From positions 732,713 through 796,712 of the forward strand of contig MU004239.1 of the NCBI GenBank assembly GCA_010405405.1: a stretch of 64,000 bases of DNA, in the 5' to 3' direction. Origin of the DNA: Microthyrium microscopicum (Eukaryota; Ascomycota; Dothideomycetes; Microthyriales; Microthyriaceae). The position numbers and the translations under genes are program-made. This document shows, piece by piece, positions 53,636-64,000 of the stretch; the stretch's first letter is position 1; each line of letters opens with the position of its first letter. The notes beneath the pieces were generated by a model. That model searched no databases and was not told where the DNA came from. It saw nothing but the letters and a program-made list of their open reading frames with translations.

Positions 53636-53981
53636 AAGCCTACCAGTTTAAGCAAAAATCCAATCTGTAGCGAGGACGCTTCGAGGTACTTAGGAGCTAT
53701 AGAAAGAACCCAATAATGATCCAGTTCAGGCAATCAAGTTAGAAGTGAAGTTGAGCACATCAAAATATTGGATCGTAGAGGGAAGATAAGAAGTAAGAAT
53801 ACGCTAGTCCAAATGCGGATTAGCCCCGATCGCGACGCTCTAATGCGCCTTGGAAAGCGGGAAACGTTTGATCTCGCTACGACGTACTGTGCTACCCAGG
53901 TTCCGGACACTCTGGCTTATATGGTATCTAGCAATGCGACAACTGGTAACTCGACGGGAATGACCCGGTTGTATTTGACCA
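53636..53981. promoter_or_regulatory. Promoter region of the STAND gene
   Basis: The 346 bp separate two tandem genes. An ORF at 53768-54028 overlaps the STAND start in another frame and is not supported. Confidence 0.3.
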
Positions 53982-56900
53982 ATGGCGGATCCCTTCTCGA
54001 TCATCGCTTCGACAATAGGAGTGATTGATGTAGCCGTCAGGCTGACAGCTTTCTTGATCGATGTGAAAGAAGGCAGCGAAACGATAGACCAAGATCTTGA
54101 TAGGTTGCTTGGGGAGATCAAGTCCCTGAATGCCATAAGTCGTTTGATACAGGAAAGCTTCGAAAGAGATGTTGCGACCAGCACACCGAACCAAGATGAA
54201 GAAGCTGCAGTCACCATGTGGCGGGAAACCGGAAACGTGCTGAGGGACTCTCAGAAAACTCTTTCGGAACTAGAGCTGCTGATAAAGAAAGTTCATGGCC
54301 TGGATGGTTCGTCTACTTACGACAGGGTGCGAAGGTTTATCCGTAAACAAGTCAAAGAGGATGAGTTTGCTCGCCTTTGGACTCGACTTAACGATGGCTA
54401 TCATCTGCTCCAGATCCTTCTGTCAGCAATCAACATGTAAGCTCTCTTGACAAATATGGCGAGTGATGGCACCATACTGATACAGAGTAGAACATATACA
54501 AGAAGGTCTCAGGAGACGTCAAACGAGTCATTTCAAGACCTGTCTTCCACAATTCAGGCACTGGGTAGCACTATACAAGACCAAATTGCTTCAGTGATCG
54601 CGAGATTGGACAAGCAGAACGTCTCTCCCTGGGCGAACAGGGTGTGTTATGCTTTGAGCTAGCCGTATGTTGGATCTGACCCTGTGATTCTAGACCCGTC
54701 ACGTTTTGGAAACTGCTCAATTCATCAGAAGATCAGCATCTTTGAACGCCCACTTTATGATACCACAAACTGTGAGTGGCTCTTACCGAGGACGGAAGGT
54801 TTTTCTCGAAACGCTCAAGCGGGAGTATATGACACCTGGCACACCTGGAACTTTACCACAGCAGAAACGATTTGTGATCTACGGCCTCGGGGGGTCTGGG
54901 AAGACCCAATTCTGCTGCAAATTTGCGCAGGATAATAAACAAGAGTACGTTGACCAAAACTGCCGCCAGATCATGGCCTCACTAATTCGTTCGTACCCTC
55001 AGCTTTTGGGGAGTGTTTTATATCGATGCAGGCAGCGAAGAGAGTACTGTAGCATCGTACGCGGAGATAGCCGAAAAAGCTGCAACCAAAGGCGACAAAA
55101 TTGAGGGCACAGAGAAAGCTGTTAAATACTGGCTGTCCTCACACAAGCAGCCGTGGCTTTTGATCATTGACAATGTTGATGAACGCTTGAGTGACACTTC
55201 GCCAGAAAGCTATTTGCCAGAGAGTGATGCCGGGCTAGTTCTTTTTACGACGAGAAATCAATCTCTTCGATCCGTGGGGAACTTTGGTCCCAGATTTTTT
55301 GAATTTACCGGACTGGATGAAGATGAATCAGTGGACCTCTTACTGACAGAAGCTTGTCATCCTTCTCCGTGGGCCACAAAAGCAATAAGTACTGCCACAG
55401 ATATATGTCAAACACTCGGCTATCTACCGCTAGCGATAGTCCATGCCGGAAACGCAATTTTAAAAGAGTTGTGTACTTTAGACAGCTTTCTTGCTTTCTT
55501 CGAGCGAACATTTTCTCGACTTCGTGAGAGCATCCAGGAGAAGGGCGCTCGGCAGAGAAGAAACAGCCAGTCGAATAACGAGACGGTCTACTCTGGAATC
55601 GAAATACAAATAACAGCAGCTTCTGAAGATGCTCTTGAGCTCCTGAATCTCCTCGCATTCATGCACCGCCAGCGCTTTCACTTTGAAATCCTGATACAAG
55701 CAGTCATGAATCCACAGATCGAGTACTCTGCGGAAAAGGCAGCCAAAGCACAGAAACCCAACGACAAACATGCTCTGAAACCGTCCATGAAGAAGCTACT
55801 GCGAATATACACCGTTCGCCTAGCTCAACGAATCATGGCGCTCGGTGAGAAAAAGGTCTTGCCAAGAATCATACGAGATGTCCAGGGACTGGATAGAGAC
55901 GACGTCAACCTCAGACTTCGCGGAGCCTTGGCAGACTTGAGAAGTCGAGCTTTAGTAGACCACGTTCTAGCCGATGATAGCTATTCGATGCATCCGCTTG
56001 TCCATCGATGGGCTCGAGAAAGGATGAGTCTTAACCAACAAGCAATCTGGTGTCACTCTGCATGTAATATCCTAGCTAATGTTGTCTTACTTCCTCCCTT
56101 AGTGGCCGGAGACAATGATATCATTGTACGAAGACATACCTTACCGCACATCGAACACATGCGGAAACAACAAGAAATCATTGAACAGAATTTCCGCCAA
56201 CGATCGGAAGGGCGATGGCGACCTTGGTCCTTAGAGCGAATCGTAGGCGGTCCAGATATTCGCCAAAATGCCAAATTTGGTCTCGTTTATGCTGAGAGCG
56301 CGCAATGGAAAGAGGCGAACAAAATGTTTACAATTGTCGACGATTTTCTCTCCAAGACTATCGGTCTCGAAGATCCGATCGCTATTCGAGCACGACTTTT
56401 CCTCTCAGCAACCTATTGGTGGTTGGAAGATGAAGACAAAGTAGACCGATTGCAATTCGAATTGCTCGATGTTTGCATGGAGCACAGAGGCGAAAGAGAC
56501 CTCAACACGTTGCTCGTCATCGATAAGATTGGAGTTAGCCTATGGCAACAGTGTAAATTTCAAAAGGCTCTAACTTATTCACAAAGAGCTGTGGACGGAT
56601 TCAAAGCCATACATGATGGCAATCACACGGATACGTTTCTGGCCATGTCCCATCTAGGTCGAGTCTTTGGAAAATTTGCAGAGTTCGGAAAGGCAGTTAA
56701 CCTTCACGAAGAAGCACTTGAAGGCCTCCGACGGGAGCAAGGCCACCCTGAATATGACCAGGACACTATCGATGTAATGGAATGTCTTGCCATGGCTCGC
56801 TACGATAGGCATCGATACGATAATGCACCACTCGAGGAGCTGCACCTTGCCCTAGCGCTCCAACTTGAAGTGACTCACAAGCGAGAGAGCAAACTCGGCA

Positions 56901-57319
56901 AACAGCACCCCATCACTTTGCTGGGCTTTTTGAACCTCGCTCGCATCAAAGCCGGCCTTGGCGATCTTGAAGAGGCGGAGAAGATCATTAGCTCCCGGAT
57001 TCCTGTTGTTGTTGGTACATTGGGCGAGACACACCATGGAACTCTCTTAGGGAAGATGTTCCTCGGACATGTCCTGACTCTCAGAGGCAGATTATCTGAG
57101 GCTGAAGATATTCTTGAATTCGTTGTTCGAGAGTATGAGAATGGCGTCAAGAAAAACCATGCTGATCAGCTGGTCGCGTCTGCTTTTCTGGTCACTTGCT
57201 ATAAGCGGCAAGGCAAGCATACGGAGGCAATACCCGTACAGACAAAAGTCACGAAAGCAGTAAGAATGATGTTTGGCGAGGACTCTTGGTGGGAGGAGTA
57301 CTTTTCAAAGAACTTTTGA
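53982..57319 (+). CDS. NLR-like STAND protein: helical N-domain, NB-ARC, TPR
   Basis: Fungal NLR-like signal-transducing ATPase, 1058 aa in four exons (53982-54436, 54488-54641, 54694-54944, 55003-57319). The N-terminus, MADPFSIIASTIGVIDVAVR, matches the helical N-domain of fungal STAND proteins (HeLo/PF17111-like). It is followed by a coiled coil (SFQDLSSTIQALGSTIQDQI). Exon 3 has the P-loop FVIYGLGGSGKTQF (about residue 270). Exon 4 has Walker B (WLLIIDNVDE), the RNBS-B-like FTTRN and the GLPL-like LGYLPLAI, then a winged-helix MHPLVHRWARE. From about residue 690 come TPR units (SQRAVDGFKAIHDGNHTDTF, LHEEALEGLRREQGHPEYDQ). All key motifs are intact. Role: non-self recognition or programmed cell death, inferred. 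Confidence 0.88.
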
Positions 57320-57471
57320 GCATGATGAGCTTACGCGGAACGTCGAAGATACCCATTATTAATCCCGTATATACCCTGCTTTAGTACTAATCATAACCCA
57401 TTTTTCGTTATTCTTCATTCATAATCATCACATTGGACTCGAAGTAGTCTACAATGAGAGACGACCCGTTG

Positions 57472-59312
57472 TCATGCCGCGAGACGAACAAAAACACCAG
57501 CATCCGGCGACATCGTCAGCCCAACATGATACTTGACATTATCCACCCAATTTTCCTCGGGATTTTGCTTAAGCTCATTTCCAGTCTCATCCGCCGCAAC
57601 GATTTTCTCGAAATGTTGCAATACTCGACAAGTCAGATACTTCGCCTGATCAAGCGCAAACCGCTCTGTATCATATTTCGTAAGCACTTCATCCGTAAAG
57701 CATACAATTTTGTACATACCGCCCAAGCATTTCCGTGGCCCTCCAATAAAAGGATGAAATGACCAATCAACCATCCTCTCGTTGACAACGTTATCATTCC
57801 ATCTCTCGATGGAGAATTTGCCAGCATCTTCGCCATAAAGGTCCGTCGAGCGGTGGGTCGCAAACGTTGATAGAGCGATCAAGGTGCCTTTGGGAACAAG
57901 CATTGGCGAGAGACCATCTTCGCCGCCTCCACGTGGAAATGTCGTTGCGTTTTTGCAGAAGCGGCCGTTGATAGGAACAGGCGGGAAGAGGCGTAGAGCT
58001 GTAAGGAGTACCGATTAGTCAAGATACCAATAGGCTTAAACATAAGAGAACTTACTCTCAGTCATAAACTGATCCAACAACACCATTCTCCCCAACTCAC
58101 TCTTGCTTGGTTTCCGCTCTCTATCCTCCCCTAATAGCCCCTCCATCTCCTCCTTAAGCATTTTAAACAGTCCAGGCTCTCTCGATAGAGCATAAAAGAT
58201 CCAGCACAACAAACTCCCACTGGTATCCCTCCCAGCCAACAACAAGTTCAAAAACTGATCTCGAACAAACTCCGTATCAACACCTTGATGAAGTAGAGGC
58301 GCAAAGGCAATGTGCTGTCCCAGACTCGTACTATTATCCTTCAACGCCTCATACGCCTGCCCAATAACTCTTGCAACAATATCTCTCGTGGCTCGACAAG
58401 AGTCCCTCAGTTCTTTGGTGTTGACTAGCCAGTAGAATTGCTTTAAGCGCTCGCGTTTGTAGATCCATTTAAATGCTGTGTTGTATTCTTTGGCGAATTC
58501 GGTGCCCCAGACAGAGCTGTCTGATGTGGAGGCCTCTGATATCCCAGTCTTACCAGTGAATATCGCTGGGTCGCCGAGCAAGAACTCTGTAGTGAGTTCA
58601 AGCGAGAGGTCGAAAAGAGGTGGTTTCATATTCGCAAAGAACGAACCATCCTTCTCACCAGCCCCATCACCACCAATCTTTCCCAACAATTTCTGGAAAT
58701 GCTTCTCCACCAATTCCAGGTTCAACAATGTCGACCTCTGTATCATCGGCGCCAACAACTTCCTCGAATGCTCCCACTTCGCTCCATCCTGCGTGAAAAT
58801 GCCATCACCAAGAAGCGGTGAAAGGCAACCATGTCTTGCGCTCCCAATCTCGAAATCTATACAAATCAGCAATGCCCGATTTGACGAGGGTCCAGGTTAC
58901 GAGGGTTCTTCAGCAATGAAAACCTTCATCTCACGTACCTTTAAACTTCCGAGAGAGCATATCCCTTATATTCTCAGGATCTCTCGTAATGATCGTATAC
59001 AACGGCCCGCTCTTCTGCCCATACGTATCGCCAAACTTCTCATGATCACCCAGCATGAGTAGGGGATAGGCTTTAGCTTTCTCAGCCTCCATCACCTTGA
59101 ATAGCTTGTCGATGCCGAGAGGCAGGCGATTTGGTAGGCATTTTGCCGGTTTACAGCCCTCCCGTTCTGAGATTTCCTGGTTGATTTTCTGGGGAGAAAG
59201 GTCATTATACGATGGAGAATTAGTGGAGGGTGGTTACATGAGATTTGTAGGATTGGAGCGCGTAGTAAAGGAGACCACAGGCGATCAGGCTGAGAATGTA
59301 GGGCGATAGCAT
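57472..59312 (-). CDS. Cytochrome P450, CYP52-like (alkane/fatty-acid hydroxylase type)
   Basis: ER heme monooxygenase. Five exons from ATG 59312. Exon 1 is an N-terminal anchor (MLSPYILSLIACGLLYYALQ). Exon 2 has GDHEKFGDTYGQ and NIRDMLSRKFK. Exon 3 has LLGDGIFTQDGAKWEHSRKL, then the I-helix LLAGRDTSGSLLCWIFYAL. Exon 4 has the ExxR (ETLRLFPPVPINGR) and the heme loop FHPFIGGPRKCLG, whose Cys binds iron. Exon 5 is ERFALDQAKYLTCRVLQHFE and the end VFVRLAA. GPRKCLGERFALDQ joins across a GTATGT...ACAG intron. The gene is complete. The CYP52 relation suggests terminal hydroxylation of fatty chains, but fungal clan members vary. Confidence 0.9.
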
Positions 59313-59836
59313 CGTGTTGAAGAAGACCAACCACCTGATCAAGTGGCCTGGGATTTCGGTGGCCTAGGTTATTGCGATTGGTATCATGCCGTGCCGTGTG
59401 TTGTTGAAAGAAGAGCGTAGTATGTACAGAAGAAAGGGAGCCGATATCTTCGTGTCGTTAGCGATTAGAGTTTCATAATTCAACGCCCCACTAATGTCCA
59501 ATGCATGCAGGTTGGTTAACCATCGCGATCTTGTATATGCTCTACTATTACTAATATTACTACTAAAAACCATTCAACAACCAGCTAATCAGCTCCCATC
59601 AACTATGGTACCCTTCTCTCAATGGATTACCCTATTCAAAGAAGGCTTTAGCGATCGCCTCGCGATTGACAAAGTGCAAAAATATGGAATCTATTTTTAG
59701 AATGGTCATCATCACCCTGTCTCAATATAATTCGCATTTGGGAGACAGATCAATATGATGCTGTTTGACCTACTTTCATCTTGAGATTTAACTATCATAC
59801 ATATACTAGATTACACCTTCGCGCCTATTAAGCCCT
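59313..59836. other. Intergenic, P450 promoter and YIF1 3' flank
   Basis: A plus ORF at 59494-59700 is partly hydrophobic (YALLLLILLLKTI) but ends early and has no support. No other gene is seen. Confidence 0.3.
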
Positions 59837-60922
59837 TCATTTACTTCCTGTTAGAACAGCTGTTGGCACGCTGTCTCGAGTAAGAATCCACATGAACAAG
59901 AATTGGAGAGGGAAGGAGTAGATGAAGAGGAACTGTGTCCTTCGTTGGCGATGTGATCTGCTGGCAGTATATGCTTGGCCACTGTTCGTGTTCGGCGATG
60001 TGTCGGGGAGAAGGACGTATTTCAATGACCGGAGCTATGGCGAGTCAGCATTGATTAGGAGATAGGACGTTGTCAAGCTTACCAAGAAAAAGCCATTTGC
60101 CGCAAAGGTGTATATGAACACGCCCCAACCGACCCATCCACCAGATCCACCACCACGATTCGCGATTTCACTGAGGAGGAGCGTGAGTATTACGCCAACG
60201 AATTTGTATCCAGAGTATGCCACCAAGTCCAGAAGCTGGCTCTCATTGTTGATGCTCAGCAGATACATGGCCAGTCGTATAATGGCAATTTCGAGAAACA
60301 CCACCACTAAGGCGGTTGTAGCTGTCAACCCAAACAGCTCTGGATGAAACGTTCGTCGTAGACCAGCCAACAGTGTCGAGAATAAGATATAAGTGACCAA
60401 CGCCATCAACGGGATGTACATATCAGGGGAATTGATATCCTCTCTTGGGGGAGCATATACTCCGAAGTCCTGGCCTCCATTATGTGATAGATGCTGAGTG
60501 CGACTCCAAGGACGATGCCACCAAGGAAATAGAACCAACCGGAGTTTGCTGACCACGTATGAATTGGACACGTTGAAATAGTGCTTTAATGAAGCCACGT
60601 TTACCCAGCGGTTCATGTTTGATTCTAGGTATTGCTGGCCAGCATCAAACGCGCTCTTTCCCATGTGTAGCCCCATTTGTGCTGTGGGATCTGCCATGAA
60701 GCCACCAAATGCTGGGTTGGGGTTCCCATACTGCGCTTGGCCAGGCTGTTGGGGTTGTGCGCCTTGTGGATAGCCATAATTGCCGGATGAGGCTCCAGCG
60801 GACTGGGGCGCGGGCGGAGGTGGTGATCGTAGATGGGGGACGGTCGAGACGTGTTGAGGGACAGGATGGTGGAGAGGAGGCGAGTGAGCAGGCGGAGGGT
60901 TCTGAAAGCCTGATCGATGCAT
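59837..60922 (-). CDS. YIF1: Yif1/Hrf1-family transport protein
   Basis: Golgi/ER membrane protein that works with Yip1 and Ypt GTPases in ER-to-Golgi COPII transport. Two exons: 60922 to about 60083, and a second from about 60034 to TGA at 59839-59837; the intron is GTAAGC...ATAG. The cytosolic N-terminus is Pro/Gln-rich (about 90 residues). The conserved core runs from MGLHMGKSAFDAGQQYLESN and HYFNVSNSYVVSKLRLVLFP through APREDINSPDMYIPLMALVT. Four or five hydrophobic helices follow, then SLKYVLLPD and a C-terminal anchor (QFLFIYSFPLQFLFMWIL). These are Yif1 hallmarks. ATG at 60922; length is normal (about 340 aa). Confidence 0.92.
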
Positions 60923-61437
60923 CGTGAAGATGTTTTAGAGACGAGATGTAATGACTGATGGGTGGAGAATGGGGTATTTTGTGGTTGAAGAGGTGCCCGG
61001 CGCAAAGATCTGGATATGGTGTCCAGAAGCTCTAGGAGAATAGCGCCAGGCAGCAAGCTCAATTGAAGGGCCTGTGTATGAGGATTATCAGGACACTAGA
61101 ATAAGCGTACTTTGATAGCGACGAATACAAGGTTGACTGCCTGATTGAGTATTGAAGATGTTTGGTTGTGGGAGATGTGTTGTTTTTTGGTGTTGAGGTA
61201 GTCTCTTGGTCTTTTGGGAAGGGGTGACGAATATGGCAAGCGCAAGCCAGGGTCGCAGGGTCGCAGCTTCCACTTGTTCGGCTCCTTCCCAGAAGCCCAT
61301 CCCACCTTCCTCACCAGACTCAGGACTGGCTGCATCTTTCCGCGAGCTCTACATACCCTCCCGTGGCTCCTTACATCAGTCTCTCTGCATCCTCCATATT
61401 CCATAAGACAGACATTTCTTCCATATGCACTGCCATA
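60923..61437. promoter_or_regulatory. Bidirectional promoter region of YIF1 and SRP101
   Basis: The 515 bp lie between divergent starts of two early-secretory genes. No TATA box is clear on either side, which fits housekeeping promoters. Small ORFs here are not supported. Confidence 0.45.
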
Positions 61438-63392
61438 ATGCTCGACTCTTTTGAAATACTCACAACCTCCGGCGTAGTTCTATGGTCAAAGACCTATGTC
61501 CCTGTCGGAGCTTCCCTGCTTAATACCTTTATCCGCGATGTCTTCATAGAAGATAAAACAGACCGTTCTGGTCCCAATCAGTCGTACCGCAAAGATGGCC
61601 AAACCTTCAAATGGACCACCGCCAAAGATCTTGGTCTCATATTTGTGGTGAGTAACACTCTTACGCTCCAGAGCAAGTAGCGACTAACAGCTTCAGGCCG
61701 TGTACCAAAGTCTCCTACATATCTCGTGGATAGATAAACTTCTGGATAATGTTCGCGCCCTTTTCACAGAATTATACAAAGACCAACTATCGAAACCGCG
61801 CACTACCAAGATCGACTGTCCCTTCGATCCCTACTTCGAGCGCCAAATCCAAGACCTCGAGAAGACTGACGCAACAGTCGCGCCATCATTTAGAGTCACA
61901 GCCCCTACAGATTCTGCTGCAGACCTGAGCGCGGAGGATACTGCTCCTAGCGAGTCAGAACGACCGCTAAGCAGATCGTTCGACATATCCGATCCGTCAA
62001 GACCTGCATCACCAGCACAACACATTTTGACTGGAAAGGGTGGTCCTCGTGGCTCGAGACGATCGCGAAAAGCCGCCGCCGCTACAATCAATGGCCTCGT
62101 ACAATCATCTGGTGACGAGTCTTCAGGGAAAAAAAAGCAAGCATTAAAGGGGAAAAAGAAGCGCAACTGGGGCGCGGATGGATACGAAGACGACGGAGAT
62201 GATCAACAGCTAGATTTCTCGAATCCGCAAGAAGATGGAGGCTCCAGAGCGAACTTGGAAGCAGTTGACTCGGCATCATGGGGTACAACAACTGCTGATG
62301 GCCAATTCATGCTCAAGGATATTGGCGAAGAGATGAATGAGATATTAGGAGCAGCACAGCAGAAGAATGCAGACTCCAAAAAGGCAACTGGAGTTGTTGG
62401 CTCGAGTCTAGGCACGATAGGCGGTCTGTTCCGAAATGTCGTGGGCGGCAAGACACTTACCGCCGCGGACCTCGACGGCCCCTTGAAAGGAATGGAAGAC
62501 CATCTGCTTAAAAAGAACGTCGCGCGCGAAGCAGCAGTCCGTCTCTGCGAAACTCTTCAGCAAGACTTGGTTGGAACCAAAACCAGCAACTTTACAAGTA
62601 ATTCACCACCACTCTTCTCAATCGTCCAACTAACGCATTACAGGCATAGAAACCACCATCCGCGCTGCCATGGACCGCGCACTCCGCAAAATGCTCACCC
62701 CCACAACTCCCCTCGACCTCCTCCACGAAATCGCAGCCACAAAAGGGAAACGCCCCTACGTAATATCCATCGTCGGCGTAAACGGAGTCGGCAAATCTAC
62801 AAATCTCAGCAAAATATGCTTCTTCCTTCTCCAAAACAAGCTCCGCGTCCTCATTGCCGCTGGCGATACCTTCCGCTCCGGTGCCGTCGAGCAATTACGC
62901 GTCCACGTACGAAACCTGCAAGAGTTGACCGCCCGCCAAGACGCCGGGGCTGTAGACATTTACGAGCGCGGCTACGGTAAAGATGCCGCCCATATTGCGA
63001 GAGATGCAGTAACCTACGCTGCCAGCAACAACTTCGACGTCGTTCTCATTGATACTGCGGGACGTCGCCACAACGACTCCCGCCTTATGTCCTCTCTCGA
63101 GAAGTTCGCAAAATTAGCAAACCCAGATAAAATTCTCATGGTCGGCGAAGCACTGGTCGGTACGGATTCCGTAAGTCAAGCACGAAACTTCGACGCAGCG
63201 TTTGGACCTGGACGGAGACTAGATGGTTTTATCATTAGCAAGTGTGATACTGTGGGCGATATGGTAGGAACCTTGGTTAGCATGGTGCATGCCACAGGAA
63301 TTCCAGTGCTGTTTTTGGGCACGGGGCAGCATTATAATGATCTCCGAGTCTTGCGCCCGGAAACTGTGGTGGAACTACTTATGAGGCCTTGA
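61438..63392 (+). CDS. SRP101: Signal-recognition-particle receptor alpha subunit
   Basis: GTPase of the ER SRP receptor (SR-alpha), docking ribosome-SRP complexes at the ER. Three exons from ATG 61438; introns 61648-61695 (GTGAGT...TCAG) and about 62600-62643 (GTAATT...ACAG) keep frame. The N-terminal longin-like X domain binds SR-beta (MLDSFEILTTSGVVLWSK, then AVYQSLLHISWIDKLLDNVR). A charged linker (KKKQALKGKKKRNWG) contacts the ribosome or RNA in relatives. The NG domain has the N-helices (PLKGMEDHLLKKNVAREAAV), G1 GVNGVGKST, DTFRSGAVEQLR, G3 DTAGRRHND, G4 SKCD and the closing GTGQHYNDLRVL. Full length, about 620 aa. Confidence 0.95.
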
Positions 63393-63492
63393 AAGTCCTG
63401 CCGTTCGTTGCATTAAGGTAGAATTCGTCGCATTGTATAATAGCGCAACGGGGTAGCATGGCGGTACGCGCTCTTATTTGAACTAACAGATC

Positions 63493-63507
63493 ATATATAT
63501 ATATATA
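63493..63507. repeat. (AT)n microsatellite
   Basis: Seven or more AT dinucleotides just downstream of SRP101. Confidence 0.9.
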
Positions 63508-63554
63508 CATCCATGGCCAGGTTGGATTACTGGTCTCATGTTCTACCACCCTTA

Positions 63555-64000
63555 CTAGTAATCGTCCTTATGTATGTGAATAGCTTGCTGGAATAACGGA
63601 TTTCTTGCTGGACCGATCGGATGGTCTTCACGCTCGTTGGTCTCTGAAGTACATTCGCCGCGCCAGCGACAGCGCCAGGAATACTCTAGATTTGTTTTTT
63701 AATCTTCCATTGCGCTTCCTTTCGTGATGTGTATCAGACTTACCAGAAACCCACATATTCACAAAAGCACGCTCATATTCCTGCGCGAGGGAGACGGCGG
63801 ATGGGATACTACCCTTGTGCGTCTCGTTCTTGAAGAGACCGTATTCGTCCCAGTGGTGAACTGCGCCGTTGATCTAGATATGTTAGCTTAAGATGATAGT
63901 CAAATTGATGGGGGAAGTACGTACTAGAACAAAGGGATGTTCGATATCGTCTGTTCGTTTGTTGGCTGTGGGTGCATGGACGCCTGCCCAACGCCATGGA
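63555..64000 (-). CDS. Unknown protein, 3' end only (5' part outside window)
   Basis: Three exons read into the right edge. The first visible exon, from 64000 to about 63927, ends TDDIEHPFVL at a GTACGT donor. The second is NGAVHHWDEYGLFKNETHKG with SIPSAVSLAQEYERAFVNM and WVSG. After a GTAAGT...CTAG intron comes the end, SETNEREDHPIGPARNPLFQ and QAIHIHKDDY, at TAG 63557-63555. Phases agree at both introns, and the W/H/D-rich composition is protein-like. I do not recognise the family. No signal sequence can be judged as the start is missing. An alternative acceptor 2 nt later gives a shorter tail. Confidence 0.5.

Noticed and set aside
1-64000. tRNA, rRNA, CRISPR or prokaryotic operon features
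   Set aside because: No cloverleaf-type A/B boxes, rRNA cores or spaced repeats were recognised; scanning by eye cannot exclude a single tRNA.

Overview
The window is nuclear DNA of a filamentous ascomycete (Pezizomycotina). Evidence: dense genes on both strands, short introns (about 45-130 nt) with GT-AG ends and CTAAC-like branch points, and typical families (HET and STAND proteins, YAT permease, CE5 esterase, CYP52-like P450, PHO88, a conserved MGAVVSC microprotein). The family mix would fit Leotiomycetes, but no marker here fixes the class. I see no rRNA, tRNA, CRISPR or prokaryotic signal. Gene models were built by hand from exons, splice sites and family motifs.

Layout. 1-8.9 kb: a secreted protein cut by the left edge, an amino-acid permease, an HSL-type esterase, an ankyrin protein and a PTH1-type peptidyl-tRNA hydrolase. 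9.1-9.8 kb: an AT-rich, RIP-like DNA-transposon relic bounded by inverted repeats, each with a small palindrome just outside. 10.2-17.6 kb: a decayed GST-like gene, a pepsin fold without its second catalytic Asp, a dihydropyrimidinase-like enzyme, an MBL-fold hydrolase and an SDR without its catalytic Tyr. 19.6-25.5 kb: an acylated microprotein, RAD14/XPA, PHO88/SND3, a decayed coiled-coil ORF and a bZIP factor with a GC-AG intron. 25.5-27.6 kb: mostly gene-free, with an orphan decayed ORF pair.

28-37 kb: FAD monooxygenase, CE5 esterase, a small basic-tailed protein, GT71-like mannosyltransferase, cupin, and a 10-cysteine secreted protein whose first intron appears to be GC-AG. 37-49 kb: MINDY-type deubiquitinase ending in a CaaX box, a glycine-rich secreted protein, cyanamide hydratase-like HD protein, a 66-aa hydrophilic protein and two low-complexity proteins. 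49-59.3 kb: a 5'-truncated HET gene, a secreted six-hairpin glycosidase-like protein, a whole NLR-like STAND protein (helical domain, NB-ARC, TPR) and a CYP52-like P450. 59.8-64 kb: YIF1 and SRP101, divergent from one 515-bp intergenic region, then a gene cut by the right edge.

Working together: SRP101, YIF1 and PHO88/SND3 all serve ER targeting and early secretion, which the several secreted proteins here would use. The HET remnant and the STAND gene are the allorecognition/immunity-type loci. I found no convincing biosynthetic cluster. Five short or intron-split genes (19606, 31819, 36639, 42045, 45112) are not visible as single long ORFs.
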